Assembly: GCF_000417875.1 (NCBI RefSeq)
Contig: NW_006920870.1
Location: forward strand, 1,118,727 to 1,182,726
DNA length: 64,000 nt
From: Pseudozyma flocculosa PF-1
Lineage: Eukaryota; Basidiomycota; Ustilaginomycetes; Ustilaginales; Ustilaginaceae
Direction: 5' to 3'
Numbering within the stretch: the first letter of the stretch is position 1; each line of letters starts with the position of its first letter. Positions 22,227-32,740 of this stretch are shown piece by piece. Below the pieces are notes generated by a model, which saw nothing but the letters and a program-made list of their open reading frames with translations, was not told the DNA's origin and searched no databases. The position numbers and the translations under genes are program-made.

Positions 22227-23240
22227 AGCCACCCCGCTCCGTCGTTTGTCGCTCCTTGACCTGCTTCGCTCTCAGCATTGCTCGATGTGTGGACGAGGCC
22301 GGCACTTCGTCAACGCCCCTTCTCGGCCTCTTCGACTTCTACTCCTCTGCCTCGGCATGGCATTGCACCGCCGCGACATGTTCCAACGAGCTGGTTTCTC
22401 GTTGGTCGTCGGCGGCGCATCGATCCTCTCCTCCTAGCCGCCATATATTTTTCTCCTTCGGTTCGCGCCGGGTAAGAGGGATCCCTTCGTCTGGGTCCGC
22501 AACCTCCCCGCGCCGATCCGCCGGCCTTCTTGGGATCTTCCGACCGTTCCCTTTGTCTCCTTCCCCTGCACCCCCTAGACCTCTTTCGACCCCCTCATTT
22601 TGATCGGGCTCAGCGTGCCCTCGGCCCGTCCAGTCTCGGGATCACATCCAATAGGTTCGGAAGCTCCTTTCTCCCCTCCTATCATTCACCCACCTTCTTA
22701 CCCGCAACCGCCGTCACTCCGTCATCACAAGCGTCACCGTGCTGTTCCCCCTCCCCTTTCCCCTTTTCACGCTTGCGCCCGTGTGTGCTTTGGCGGTACG
22801 AGATTGGGTTCGGAGATACGCACAGAAGGGGTGACGAGGGACCATGCTTTGTTTGATTGTGCGACGGGTCGAGACTATGACGACGATGGTGGATGATGGT
22901 GTTGGACATGGATGTGGACGTGGAATGATGACGAGGGGTTGGGGAGGGTTGAACACGATTCGACGACAGGGTGGTGGTGGTGGCGTTGCTTCGGGACAAC
23001 ATGTGGGAGGGAGACGGACGCTGCGAGGGAGTCATGGCTGGTTGGTCGGCGAGAGCTGATGTGGGAGCGGATGAATGGGGCGAGGGATAATGACGTGGCA
23101 ATGCTGGAGGGGGGGAGGGAGAGGTCGAGATGGACACGCGGGCGCATCCTGGCATCTGTCGCGAGAAGCGCGCCCGTCGATAGGGCACAACCGGCTCAGA
23201 TGTCGAATCGCCTCGCTCGACGAGGGCTGGCTCCGCCGCC
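22227..23240. other. Convergent 3' intergenic region
   Basis: This 1.0-kb stretch separates two stop codons and should hold both 3'UTRs. It is T/C-rich on the left and G/A-rich on the right, consistent with two converging transcripts. No gene is supported. Confidence 0.6.
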
Positions 23241-26200
23241 TCAGCGGGAGGGCAACATCACCGGCGGAGGCGTAGTCTTGCCGCCGCTGGCAATGTAGCG
23301 CGCAATGGCCGCCTGACTCGCCTTGTCCTTGGTCATGGCGGCAAACACTGAGGCGTAGTCGTTGGGATCAAAGGCGGGAGCCGGCGGGGCAGCTTTGGCC
23401 TTGCCGTTGCTCTTGACACTGCCGCCGACGCCGCCGCTGCCACTAGGCGCTGCCTCTTGCCGATGGCGATGCTCTGAAGACGGCGAGTGGGTCGCGTCGT
23501 CGTGCCCATGGCCGTAGCCGTTGTGGTGGTGGCTGTCCTGGTAGTAAGCGTCGTGGTGATGGCCATCGTCGTGATAGTGGCCGGCATGCGCACCGTTCCT
23601 GCTCGCCTCGATCAGCGGCGAGCCCGGGGTCGAGTGCGTATAGGCAGACGAGCCTTCGTCCGACTCGTGGATCGAGTTGCCGCACGAGCACCTCTCCCTC
23701 GCATTCGACTGGGAGGTCCGCGACGAGCGATGAGCGCTCTTGGTACCGCCGCTGCCACTACCTGCTTTCCTTCTGGGTGTCTCGTAGCTGTCGTGCGCAT
23801 GGTCCGTGTGCGGGTGGTTGTGATGGTGGGACTGGTGGTGGTGGTGATGGTGACTTCCACCGGCAGTCGCCGTTGTGGAGCCACCCTCAGCTGCGCGCCT
23901 CGCCCTCGCCTGCGCCCGCTTGCGGTTGGCCACAATCTTCTTGCGGCTGCGGCAGGCCCTGAACATCAACGGCGGCTCGCCGTAGAGCAGCTCGTACTCG
24001 CAGAACACGCACATCCACTCGCCGTCAAAGAGGCCACAGGTGGTCGACGGGTGGTCGAGGCCGGGCGGCTGCTCCTTCTCGCCGTGGGCCTTGCCGCCGT
24101 TGCGAGGGCCGTCCGAGGGCATGCGGGAGGGCACGTAGTTGGCGCGGTGGTGCACGTTGTTCATGGTCGCCTTCTTCCGCCGCGTCATTTTGGGCGGCGG
24201 CGAGTGCAGGGGGGGCGACGTCGCTGTTTGCGTGGTCGGACCAACGCCGGAGCTGATGCTTGTACCGGCAACGGCGCTGGCGCCGGCGGCGTTGTGGCTG
24301 TGGCTGGTCGACTGTGCTCGCGCCTTGACGTTTGGGCTCGGGTTCGAGGCGCTCGCCGGCGTCTGCCTGACCGCCGTCGCACCCGCCGCTGTCGCACTTG
24401 ACGGCGCCGATCCTCGGTTCGGTGTCGGCGTAGAGGAGGTGCGTGGGGCGGTCGAGGGAGTCCCGGCACGGGCAATGGTCGACGAGGCAGACCTCGAGGC
24501 GGGAAGGCTCTTGTACGGCTCCGAGGGGTTCCTGCGAGCGAGGTCGGCGCTGCCCTCGCGTGCGGCCTTGTCCATGACGTCGGCAAGCGTGCCATCCAGG
24601 GGCCCGAGTGGCCCGAGCGAGCTGTTGATCTGGAGCGAGACGGCGCTCATCGAAGCCCGCAGGGCCTCGAGGCTGTCCGCGATGGGCGAGCGTACGTTGA
24701 AGTCGAAACTGCTTCGCGGGGCGTCGACGTGCGAGACGAGACCATGGGCCGCCCGCGAACCCAGCAGCAGTTCCACTTCGTCTTCCGAGTCCGCCTTCTT
24801 GATGCCCTCGCCCGGCTGCCCGCCGGCTGGGCCCGATTCCACCGCCTGGGCCTGCGCGTCCGCTTGCTTGTTGCCGGAGGCTGCGCCGTCGGGGGCCTCC
24901 GAGCCCTGGGCCGGCTGCGTCAGACCCTGAGCTTGGCTTGCGTCGCTGCGCGCCGCCTTGATAGCTGCAATTGACATGGGTTTGGGCCCGCCTGCACCGC
25001 CTCGGCGCGCCTGTGCCTTTTTCTCTGCCTTTGTCAAACGCTTCTGCGGTTTCCGTTCGGCCGCTAGCCGCGCCTGCCTCTCGGCTTCCTCTGCCAGCTC
25101 TTGCGCCTCGGCTTGTCTGGCTGCCTCATCTTCCTCCTCTCGCTGCCGCGCTCGCTGGGCACGGACCCGTCGGAAGTAGGCCCGCAGCCTCTCCCTTAGC
25201 AACGCCTTGGCGCGGCTCGAGTAGGGTATCCTCAGCTTGTATGGCATCTGCCGGAGGGGCGCGTACGTATCAGCCTCGCGTGCGGTCGGAAACCGCTCGA
25301 AGCCTCGCTCGTACTCGTCGTTGCTGGCGATGGGAAGGTAGGGCGCAGACCTGGAGCTGGCATCGGATGGTAGCAGGGCCTGGCCGAGTCCGAGGCCCTC
25401 GCCAGCGCCGCCGGAAAGTGTCGAGCGGTTCGTCGTCGAAGCTGGTGGCGCGCTGGCTGCCGGCAGGCCGGCAGCAGCTGCGGACGAGAGGGAACTCATG
25501 GCATGGGCCGAGGCCATCTCGGCGCTCTCGGTAGACCGCGCATTCTTCCGCTTCTTCTTGTTGCCCGTGTTCTCCAGCCAGGCGAACTCGGCTCCCGAGT
25601 CGTCTGCGCCATCGCTGTCGTCGCCGCAGCAGTCGTCGCCCGATACAGTCGAGGCAGCCACCTCCTGGATCCTGTTGGCCCTCTCAACCGGTGGAGCCGG
25701 GGGTGGGCCGGCCTGCTGCTCGAAAGGCTTCATGTAGTACCGGCTCATGAGGGCGAAGTGAGCGGCCTTTGCCTCGTCGGCGCAGGAGAGGACGATCTGC
25801 GCCATGCGCTGCCGGTAGTAGAAGCCCTGGTTCTGCACCGACACTGGCAGATCAGTAAACTTGAAGGTCGTCGGGTCCGATTCGGTGGCCGCGGCGGCCA
25901 AGTTCGCCGTCTCGGCGGCCGCGCTGGGCCGTTCGTCGGTGTCGAGGTTGGCCCGCAGCACGGCTTCCGACAGATGGTCGACGAGAGCCTCTTCGGCGGT
26001 GCGCGAAGCTGCCTTATCGAAGCCGTCCGGGTAAAGAGTGGGGACGTGTGTCGGGGTGGCAGGGGAAGGGTGCGAGTTGCCGCTCAGATCGGCCGCATCC
26101 CCTTCTGCGGCTGCCATCCCTTGCTGTCGGGTCCGTGGCGAACGCGAGCCCTGCAACGGCACGCTTGACGATGGCGATGGCGCTGCGTCGCCATCATCCT

Positions 26201-26643
26201 GCCTTAGGGCGGGCAGCCCGCGTTCCTGTATGGGAGACTTTCCGCTTGACGCTCTTCGTGGCAAAGACTGCGGTGGATGCAGGGTGGCGCCAATCAGGAC
26301 GAGCGTTGTCAAATTCCATGCTCGTGAATCTCCTCGAACGCTGGTGTGAACTTGCGATGGATGGCTTCGAGCCAAGCCAGCTCATCTCGACCTTCACACT
26401 GCAAGAGCAGGTCGGTCACCCCAGGCGGTCAAAGCAGGCGAAGTGGCGACCTGCTCGGGGTTCGCTCAGACTCACCTTCAAGGGCCGTCCAATCTTTCGC
26501 AGCTTCTCGTCGAGGCTGAGGTCCGAATAGGGCGGCGACACGGCGAGCGCCGAAGAATAGAGCCTCGCTGTCGCATCCAAGTTGTGCGGGTCGAGGTTAT
26601 CGAACCGGCTGGCCGACTGCTTGAGGGAATTGGCTTCGTCCAT
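23241..26643 (-). CDS. Large low-complexity protein with a conserved-looking Cys/Trp motif; 5' exon structure uncertain
   Basis: The frame from about 26231 down to the stop at 23241 is continuous. The first in-frame ATG is at 26117, which alone would give 958 residues. A likely first exon is 26643-26476: its 56 codons end at a GTGAGT donor, and an acceptor at 26399 opens a second exon (CEGRDELAWLEAIHRKFTPA) after a 77-bp intron. That exon hits TGA at 26311-26309, in a different frame from the long ORF, and I see no good donor to bridge the two. Recognisable parts are a helical charged region (ALLRERLRAYFRRVRAQRA), long Ser/Ala/Pro/His-rich disorder, and GEWMCVFCEYELLYGEPP followed by the basic RACRSRKKIVANRKRAQA. 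The CxxC/Trp motif looks like a small zinc-binding or interaction module. I cannot name the family. Confidence 0.7.
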
Positions 26644-28598
26644 CGCGCTAACGACGGGCCTTCCCGGACCCCGTCAGGGTACGGGTTGACCGAGTGAGAG
26701 ACTCGGTCTGGCAAGACTTAGCTCGGGACAGTCGTCGCCTCTGTCTGGCCGTTGGAGCTGCTGCGGTGGGTTGCAAAGCGAGAAGATCAGGGCGCAACGT
26801 GAGTTGAGGACGACTCGCATGCTGCGAGCTCGGCAGCGGACAGGGAGCAGCCAGCTCGGCCCGCACCCGGGCGCCCGCAAGAGGATACGGCGGTTGCTTC
26901 GGGTCGGCCCGAGAGTGCGACACCTTCGCTCCCTGCCGGGGCCTTTTGTGCATTCATCCCGTTGGCCCGTCGCCCGGCAAGTGCCTGTGAACTCACCCCG
27001 GACCCTTGACTGTCACTTCCTGTTCGGTCCGGTGTCAGGCGCCCGACTCCGGCATGAGACGGATTTGGTGTGGCGTGAGGTGGCACAGGACGGACTCGGT
27101 AATGCTGGGCGTGCTGGGCTGGAGGAGGGGTTCGATGGGCTGTCGAGGCGTTGCGAGGACAGGAGGTGGCGTGGCGTGGACGCCTTTGATCGAGTTCCTC
27201 CCGGTTCCAGTCTCTACGTGCTCGATGCGGGCAAGGCGGTCGGATGCTGACGGCGTGCAAGGAACAGGTGAGGTCACTCTCCGTGGCTCTCTCTAGGGTC
27301 GAAAGACGAGGCGGCTTCCGATGGTGTTGGTCGCAGACTGCAGCGGTGCAGAGTCAGGCGTATGCCGGGTGCTCGAGAGTGGTAGGTGTAGCGTCGGGCA
27401 ACGACGTGATGGTCTGGTTGGGCGACAGATTGTGGCTGCGATAGGTGTGCTCGTGCGCGTTGTACGTGTGTGAGCGACAGAGGTCGAAGGTGTGGGATGC
27501 CAGAAGGATGATCAGAGCAATGCTGCAGGGCAACGACACTCTACCAGGCAGGCTGCTGATGTGGCTCCATCTGCTGATGAGAGGAGCTTTGGGCCTCTGG
27601 TCTGGCTGGCTTCGGGCCTCGAGTGTCGGTCTGGCAACTCTGAGCTGGTGCCAGGGACCCGCCCGCAAGCCTGGCCGGGCAAGGCAAAGCGAAAAAAATC
27701 CCGCCAGCGCTCACAAGCAGCGCCTGCCTGTGCTCTTGGCCTTTCCACTCTGCCGCCCGCCCAGGCCAGCCCAGGCCAGCCCAGGCCAGGCGAGCCAGCG
27801 GGCCAAGCCAGCGGGCCAACGCAGCGTGGCTGCGTGTGGCTGCGTGTGGCTGCGTGCGTGTGAGCTGACCATGGCCGTCCCTTTTTCACAACTCGAAATT
27901 CGGAGCAAAATAGAGATAGAGGGCCCCGGCCCAACTCCCGAGGTCACGGCCCAGCCATCGAGCGCACCAGCCACCACCACCACCATCACCATCGCCAGTC
28001 ACCATCGCTCCTGCTCCAGTCACGTTCCCCTCGTCCCGACCCGGTGTTATCCACGGCCGCACTCGGCTCCATCACCACGTCCAGCGCAGACGACAGCCAT
28101 TCGATTCGTACCGCGACAGCCACCGGTCTAGGAGATGCGATGGCCGAAGAGATGCAGTCAGGGCAGGAGGCGTGTAGCGGAGGCTCAGGTGATCAGACAT
28201 CGCGGCGCTCTCGTACAGGACACGTCAGAATGAAAGCAGCAGGCTCGCACACCAATCTCGCAGACGACAATCGGTATCCGAAGGAGCACATCGAACGGGT
28301 CAAATTGATACAGTCGGCGGCTTCGTGAGGTGACATCGATCGGACCAGCATGACACGGCAGCAAAGGGAACACTAGAGGGCAGACAAAGGGGGCGAAAGG
28401 AGGCACCACGTCGTTGGACGACGGTGCTTATCGACGCGGGTGCTGGCACCGAGGGGCGAGATCTGTGGACGCAATAAAGGCGACGATGTCTGACGGCGTC
28501 AGACGCGGCTTTCGGAAGGATCACGGTGCCACGACCGGGAGGAGACTCGAGGGACTCACGACTTTGCGACGCCTCGGCGGCGAAGTATGCAGATGGCC
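26644..28598. other. Intergenic spacer (1.95 kb)
   Basis: Upstream flank of the large minus-strand protein and 3' flank of the microprotein gene. It contains CCAGG runs near 27761-27790, a (TGCGTGTGGC) repeat and a CCA-rich stretch near 27970. One plus-strand 62-codon ORF (ATG 28140, stop 28326-28328) follows a plausible leader, but its codon use is mixed and it has no domain. Confidence 0.45.
27831..27860. repeat. TGCGTGTGGC decamer repeat
   Basis: Two perfect units and one partial unit, directly after a CCAGG-type run. Non-coding context. Confidence 0.75.
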
Positions 28599-28889
28599 TC
28601 AGATGCCGCCGCCACTGCGTTCGGGGCGGACAATCTTGCCGCCAGCCTCGCGCGAGGCCACCTGAGCGGCGCGGCGGGCCGAAAGCACGGAGAAGGAGGC
28701 AACGAGGACGGCAGCGCTGCAAACGTCGGGCAAGCGGTACAGAAGACAAGCAGGAAGAGGACGAGACGAGCGTCAGCACGTGAGGTGCTCGTCGGCCGCT
28801 GCTGCCAAACTGGTGCCGTTTGCAGCCCGCTGCAGACGGCCCGCCACTCACCCGGCTACGAGGTTCCTGGGACGAGAGAGGACGGTCAT
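28599..28889 (-). CDS. 51-residue single-pass microprotein, two exons
   Basis: Too short to stand out as an open frame, but the signals agree. ATG at 28889; exon 1 is 28889-28852, with donor GTGAGT. A 135-bp intron carries a CTGAC branch site and a TTTGCAG acceptor. Exon 2 is 28716-28599, ending in TGA. The splice completes a Gly codon (GG/C). The product begins MTVLSRPRNLVAG, continues as one hydrophobic helix (AAVLVASFSVLSA), then a basic segment (RRAAQ) and a hydrophilic tail ending RPERSGGGI. Size, a short basic N-terminus and one helix are typical of small mitochondrial inner-membrane subunits or assembly factors, but I do not recognise the family. It is divergent from the exopolyphosphatase gene. 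Confidence 0.65.
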
Positions 28890-30197
28890 GGCGATCGGCG
28901 TAGTCGAGGATAATGTGTGTGCTTGAGCGAGTAAGTGGTCCAAGGGCAAAGATATATGGACGAGGGTGGCGACAAGACGATGGCAAGCTGGTGGTCGGAC
29001 GGTGCAGGCCGTGCAGCGAGGCCCAGAGCTTTTTGTACCTCGGGTTCGTCCCGAGATGTTCGGCCCCCAACCAGAGGTCCCAGGAGAGTGAGGGAGGGCC
29101 CCGCAGGCCATGGCTTAGCCGGTCGAGGCTGCGCAGGCCACGGAACAGCCGGCCTGGCCAGGCAGCTTGTGGGGTAAGCGTGCGGCGACCCGTGACGTGC
29201 GGCAGGCTGGCGAGACAGGCCGAGGAGCGAGCGGGCAAGCGGGCGAGCGGGCAAGCGGACGAGCCAGCCTTGCAAACAGACGAGGGTCTGGCCCTTGCCA
29301 TGCCTCGCCCTGCTTGCTTTGGGGCTCCACATCATCGTCGTCGTCCTCGCCCCTGGCCCGACCAGGCCGTGTGGCCCGAGAGACGCCACCTCGGAGCCGT
29401 CGTTGACCAGACCAGGCCATGCCGGGCGGTCACGACCCTCACTTCTCTGACGTAAGCACCAGCTGGCCAGTTCGCTCTTGGCTTGGGATGGGCCCAAGCG
29501 TCGTCGTCTGGCTCTCCCGAAAGGCCTGAACTGTTCGGCTAGGTCCGCTGCCAACGGTCGCCCGGCTACAGGCCGTCGGAGGCGCCGCCCGCGACGGTTG
29601 CTTGTTTCCGCCCGCCGACCTGCAGGCTGGGCTGGGCTTCAAGCTTGCCTGCTGGCTTGCTTGCGCCGTCGAGCGAGCTGCCTGAACCAAGCGGGCTGCC
29701 AGGTGCCCCTGCATATCGACGGCCCATCCGAGCCTGCCGCTCGCTGTTCCTCTCTCCCGGCTGCGGATGGCCAGGGCTCGTCGGCCCTGCCGCCTGGCGC
29801 CAGCAGGGTTGCCTCACGACACGCCAAGCTGGTTAGCCAGGCGGTGAGGAGGCGTCTCTCTTGCACGTACTGTATATCGTCCAGCACCTCGCCCTAGCCT
29901 GCCGTCTGCCTTGCCCGTTACGGTAGGTGGCGATTTATTCTGCCTGCAACCTTGTTTCCGAGGCGCAGCAGCACGGCGGCACATGAATGACGCCAGATGC
30001 CTCGGCAAGACGCGGACACGGCTGTGGCCAGGGTCGAGGGTGCCAGATCGAGGCCTAGCCTGGCTTCTTTTCTTCGCGTTAGCGGCGTTGCGGGGGCCGC
30101 GTTTAAACGTCCTGCCTGTGGACGGGACAAGGCCGACCCCGCAACCCCTAGCGGGTGTCCTCCCACCCACCACCTCGAGCGACCCTCCTGCAACACC
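28890..30197. other. Divergent intergenic spacer, microprotein / exopolyphosphatase
   Basis: This 1.3-kb stretch should hold two promoters. C/G-rich repeats (GGCAAGCGGGCGAGCGG-type) lie near 29240-29260. Long open frames on the minus strand have Arg/Ser/Pro-rich translations without domains, so I reject them. Confidence 0.55.
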
Positions 30198-32142
30198 ATG
30201 GTGAACCTCGTCCGCGGCAGCATCGGCGTCGCTGCCCTCTTTGCCCTGTTTCACGCCACCACTTCCGCGCTGCCGACAGCACCTGGAAGAGGCACCAGCG
30301 GACGCGACAACGGCGCCGGCAGCAGCAGCAGCAGCAGCCACGACATCGACATCGATTCGTCCTTCCCACTCTTTGGCATCCAGACGTCCCGCCAGCAGGC
30401 CGCTTTCCATGCGCCTGGATCTGGCTTTGAGACGTTCGGCCACGTCTCCTACCCGTCCGACTACTGGGCGCTCGAGGAAGGCGTCGGCCACTTTTCAGAG
30501 TGGTCCAAGGCGACAAAGCACGCCTTCCTCCGCGACTGGAGGGACGGCAGGGTCGACGAGTGGACCCTCGTCATGGGCAACGAGGGCGGCGACCTCGACA
30601 GCATGACGGCCGCCCTGACGTGGGCCTATCACCTCTCCCACTCCACCCTGCACCACCCGGAGCCCCGCAAGGTCGTCGCCTTGCTCCAGACGCCCGCCGA
30701 CGCGCTCGACCTGCGTCCAGAGAACCAGCTGGCGCTGCACAACATCAAGATGTCGTCCGGCCACCGCGACCTGCTGACCATCGACGAGCTGCCCGAGAAG
30801 CCAGTGCAGCTGGCGCCCAAGGTCGAGGGCATCGTCCTCGTCGACCACCCGGTCCCGCTGCGGGTCTGGAACGGCGCCAAGATCCTCAGCATCTTTGACC
30901 ACCATACCGATCGCGGCGCCGCACCCAACGCCGAGCCGCGCGTGTTTGGCACCACTGCCAGCTGCACCACGCTCGTGGCCAAGCAGATGCTCGACGAGCT
31001 CGAAGCGCTGCCGTCGCCGCCCGGAGAGTACCACGTGCCGCACGAGGTAGGTGCCGTTCCAGCCTTTTTGACGCGGGGCTCCACTTCCTTCCCCTGCACG
31101 AGCACTTTGCTGATCCCGTGCCAACGTGCGCGCCCTATCCCAGGTCTACGAGCTGATCCTGGACGCCATTGCCATCGACTCGGACGGCCTCAACCCTAAG
31201 AAGAGCGTCCCGTTGGATCGCGAGGTCTCGGAGCGGGTGCTCAAGCGGAGCAACTGGCACAACGAGTCGCTGACCGAGGTCATGGATCGCCTAGACTCTG
31301 AGCTTGGAAAGGCCAAGAAGGACCTGGACCACCTCAACGTGCGAGACTTGCTGCGCAGGGACTGGAAGGGAGATGTGTGAGTCCCGCTGGCGGGGGGCTG
31401 AAAGGCTTTCCGCGCCCGCGCTCTGAGTCCGTGCTTATCTTTCGCACCCCTCGTGTTGCCCTGCCGTTTCCGCTCGTTGGCAGCGTCGATACGATCTCGC
31501 CCCGCACGCCCGCGGTCCACCTCGGCTTCGCCTCGACGCCGGTACCGCTCGATGAGCAGATCAAGCGCACAAGGCACAAGCAGGTAGCCTCGTGGTTCGA
31601 CATCGAGGACCACTGGACGGCGGAGATCGGTGCCGACATTTCCCTCTGCCTCAACTCGTACAAGGTCAAGATCGACGACGACGGCGTCGAGCAGTTTATC
31701 CTGGACGATGAGGACAAGGATGAGCCTGAAGACGAGGATGGAGGAGTGGGGACGATGAAGAAGCAAAAGATCCGCGAGATTATCCTCGTCGTCCGACACG
31801 ACCGACGCATCGACGAGGAGCAGGCCAACTCGCTCTTCGAGACCGTCTCAAGGGCCATCGAGGCGGACGAGACGCTCAAGGTGGAAAAGTGGCACCGCGC
31901 CGACGAGCTCCGTGGTCGAAGGTGGGTTCCCTGCTTGTGTCATCGTCGGCCTGCACTTACCTTGCGAGATCCAGTAGACGAGGCTCTGAACGCACGTCGC
32001 CTCCCTCCCTGCCCCTCTCCTCGTCCTCCACGTCCGCTCTGCGCTCACTCACAGGATGGCATGGAGACACTACCGCGAAGACGCCGGACGCAAAGTCGTC
32101 CGACCCATTGTCGAAGAAGCTGTGCGCAACTGGGACGCCTAG
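30198..32142 (+). CDS. PPX1: DHH-family exopolyphosphatase (Ppx1-like) with an N-terminal signal peptide
   Basis: Four exons (30198-31046, 31144-31376, 31484-31921, 32055-32142; introns 97-133 bp) give 535 residues. The DHH phosphoesterase has GNEGGDLDSM (Asp132, Asp134), VDHP, the signature DHH (234-236) followed by TD, and SCTTLVAKQM. The DHHA2 domain includes DAIAIDSDGL, LLRRDWK and VASWFDIEDHW. The last exon closes with WRHYREDAGRKVV. The family removes terminal phosphates from inorganic polyphosphate using divalent metal. Unusually, residues 1 to about 24 (MVNLVRGSIGVAALFALFHA) form a signal peptide followed by a Ser/Gly-rich linker, so export or vacuolar targeting is inferred. The yeast enzyme is mainly cytosolic. 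No other in-frame Met precedes the catalytic domain. Confidence 0.92.
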
Positions 32143-32740
32143 AGCCCACGGCCCTCGCTCGCTCGCTCGCTCGCTCGCTGCTGGACGGCGAGCATTCGCA
32201 ACCTCGATACCCTCCCGTCGCCCCCTCTTACTTATCCATCGCATATCGCATCTCCGATCTCTCTCTCCCGCCTCCTCCCCACCATGGCGGGGGGGCAGCC
32301 AGCAATCCCACCACCATCAGCCAAATCACGACGGACGCAGAGCAGGAAGAGGGGATCTGCTGCTGGATTGCTTGCGATGCACCTCGTGAGGCGAGGCGGG
32401 CGGTATGCGTGTGTGTGTGGGACAGTGCCAGAGGTAGTGCAGGTAGGAAGGTCCATGCTAGGATGTTGAGAGAAGGAAGAAAGTGCAGGAGATGAGGAGT
32501 AGAGAGACCGGGGAGAGCGGTGTAGAGAAGACGAAGAGAGGAGACGACGAGGAGCATTTGGTATACTGAGCGCGAGGCGGGGCGATGCGATGCGATCCTC
32601 TTGATGAGAAAGGGGGGAAGGGGGCAAAGATGCCCAGAAGGTGGTAGTGGTGATGCCGGATCGGGAGCGGGAGCGGCAGCGGGTGGGGCATTGCTGGAAA
32701 CCGTGATGATCGTGGAAGGCCGGAGGAACGCCGACGCCGG
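32143..32740. other. Convergent 3' region with CTCG repeat
   Basis: 3' flanks of the exopolyphosphatase (+) and TVP38-like (-) genes. A (CTCG)n run at about 32154-32179 lies in the exopolyphosphatase 3'UTR. The remainder is C/T-rich, then G/A-rich. No gene is seen. Confidence 0.6.

Noticed and set aside
27445..28131. 228-codon plus-strand open frame
   Set aside because: Cys/Arg/Ala/Gln-rich, crosses simple repeats (CCAGG, TGCGTGTGGC), has no domain and no intron signals. It looks like spacer sequence.
28300..29301. 333-codon minus-strand open frame
   Set aside because: Arg/Ser/Pro-rich with no domain, and it overlaps the better-supported two-exon microprotein in another frame.
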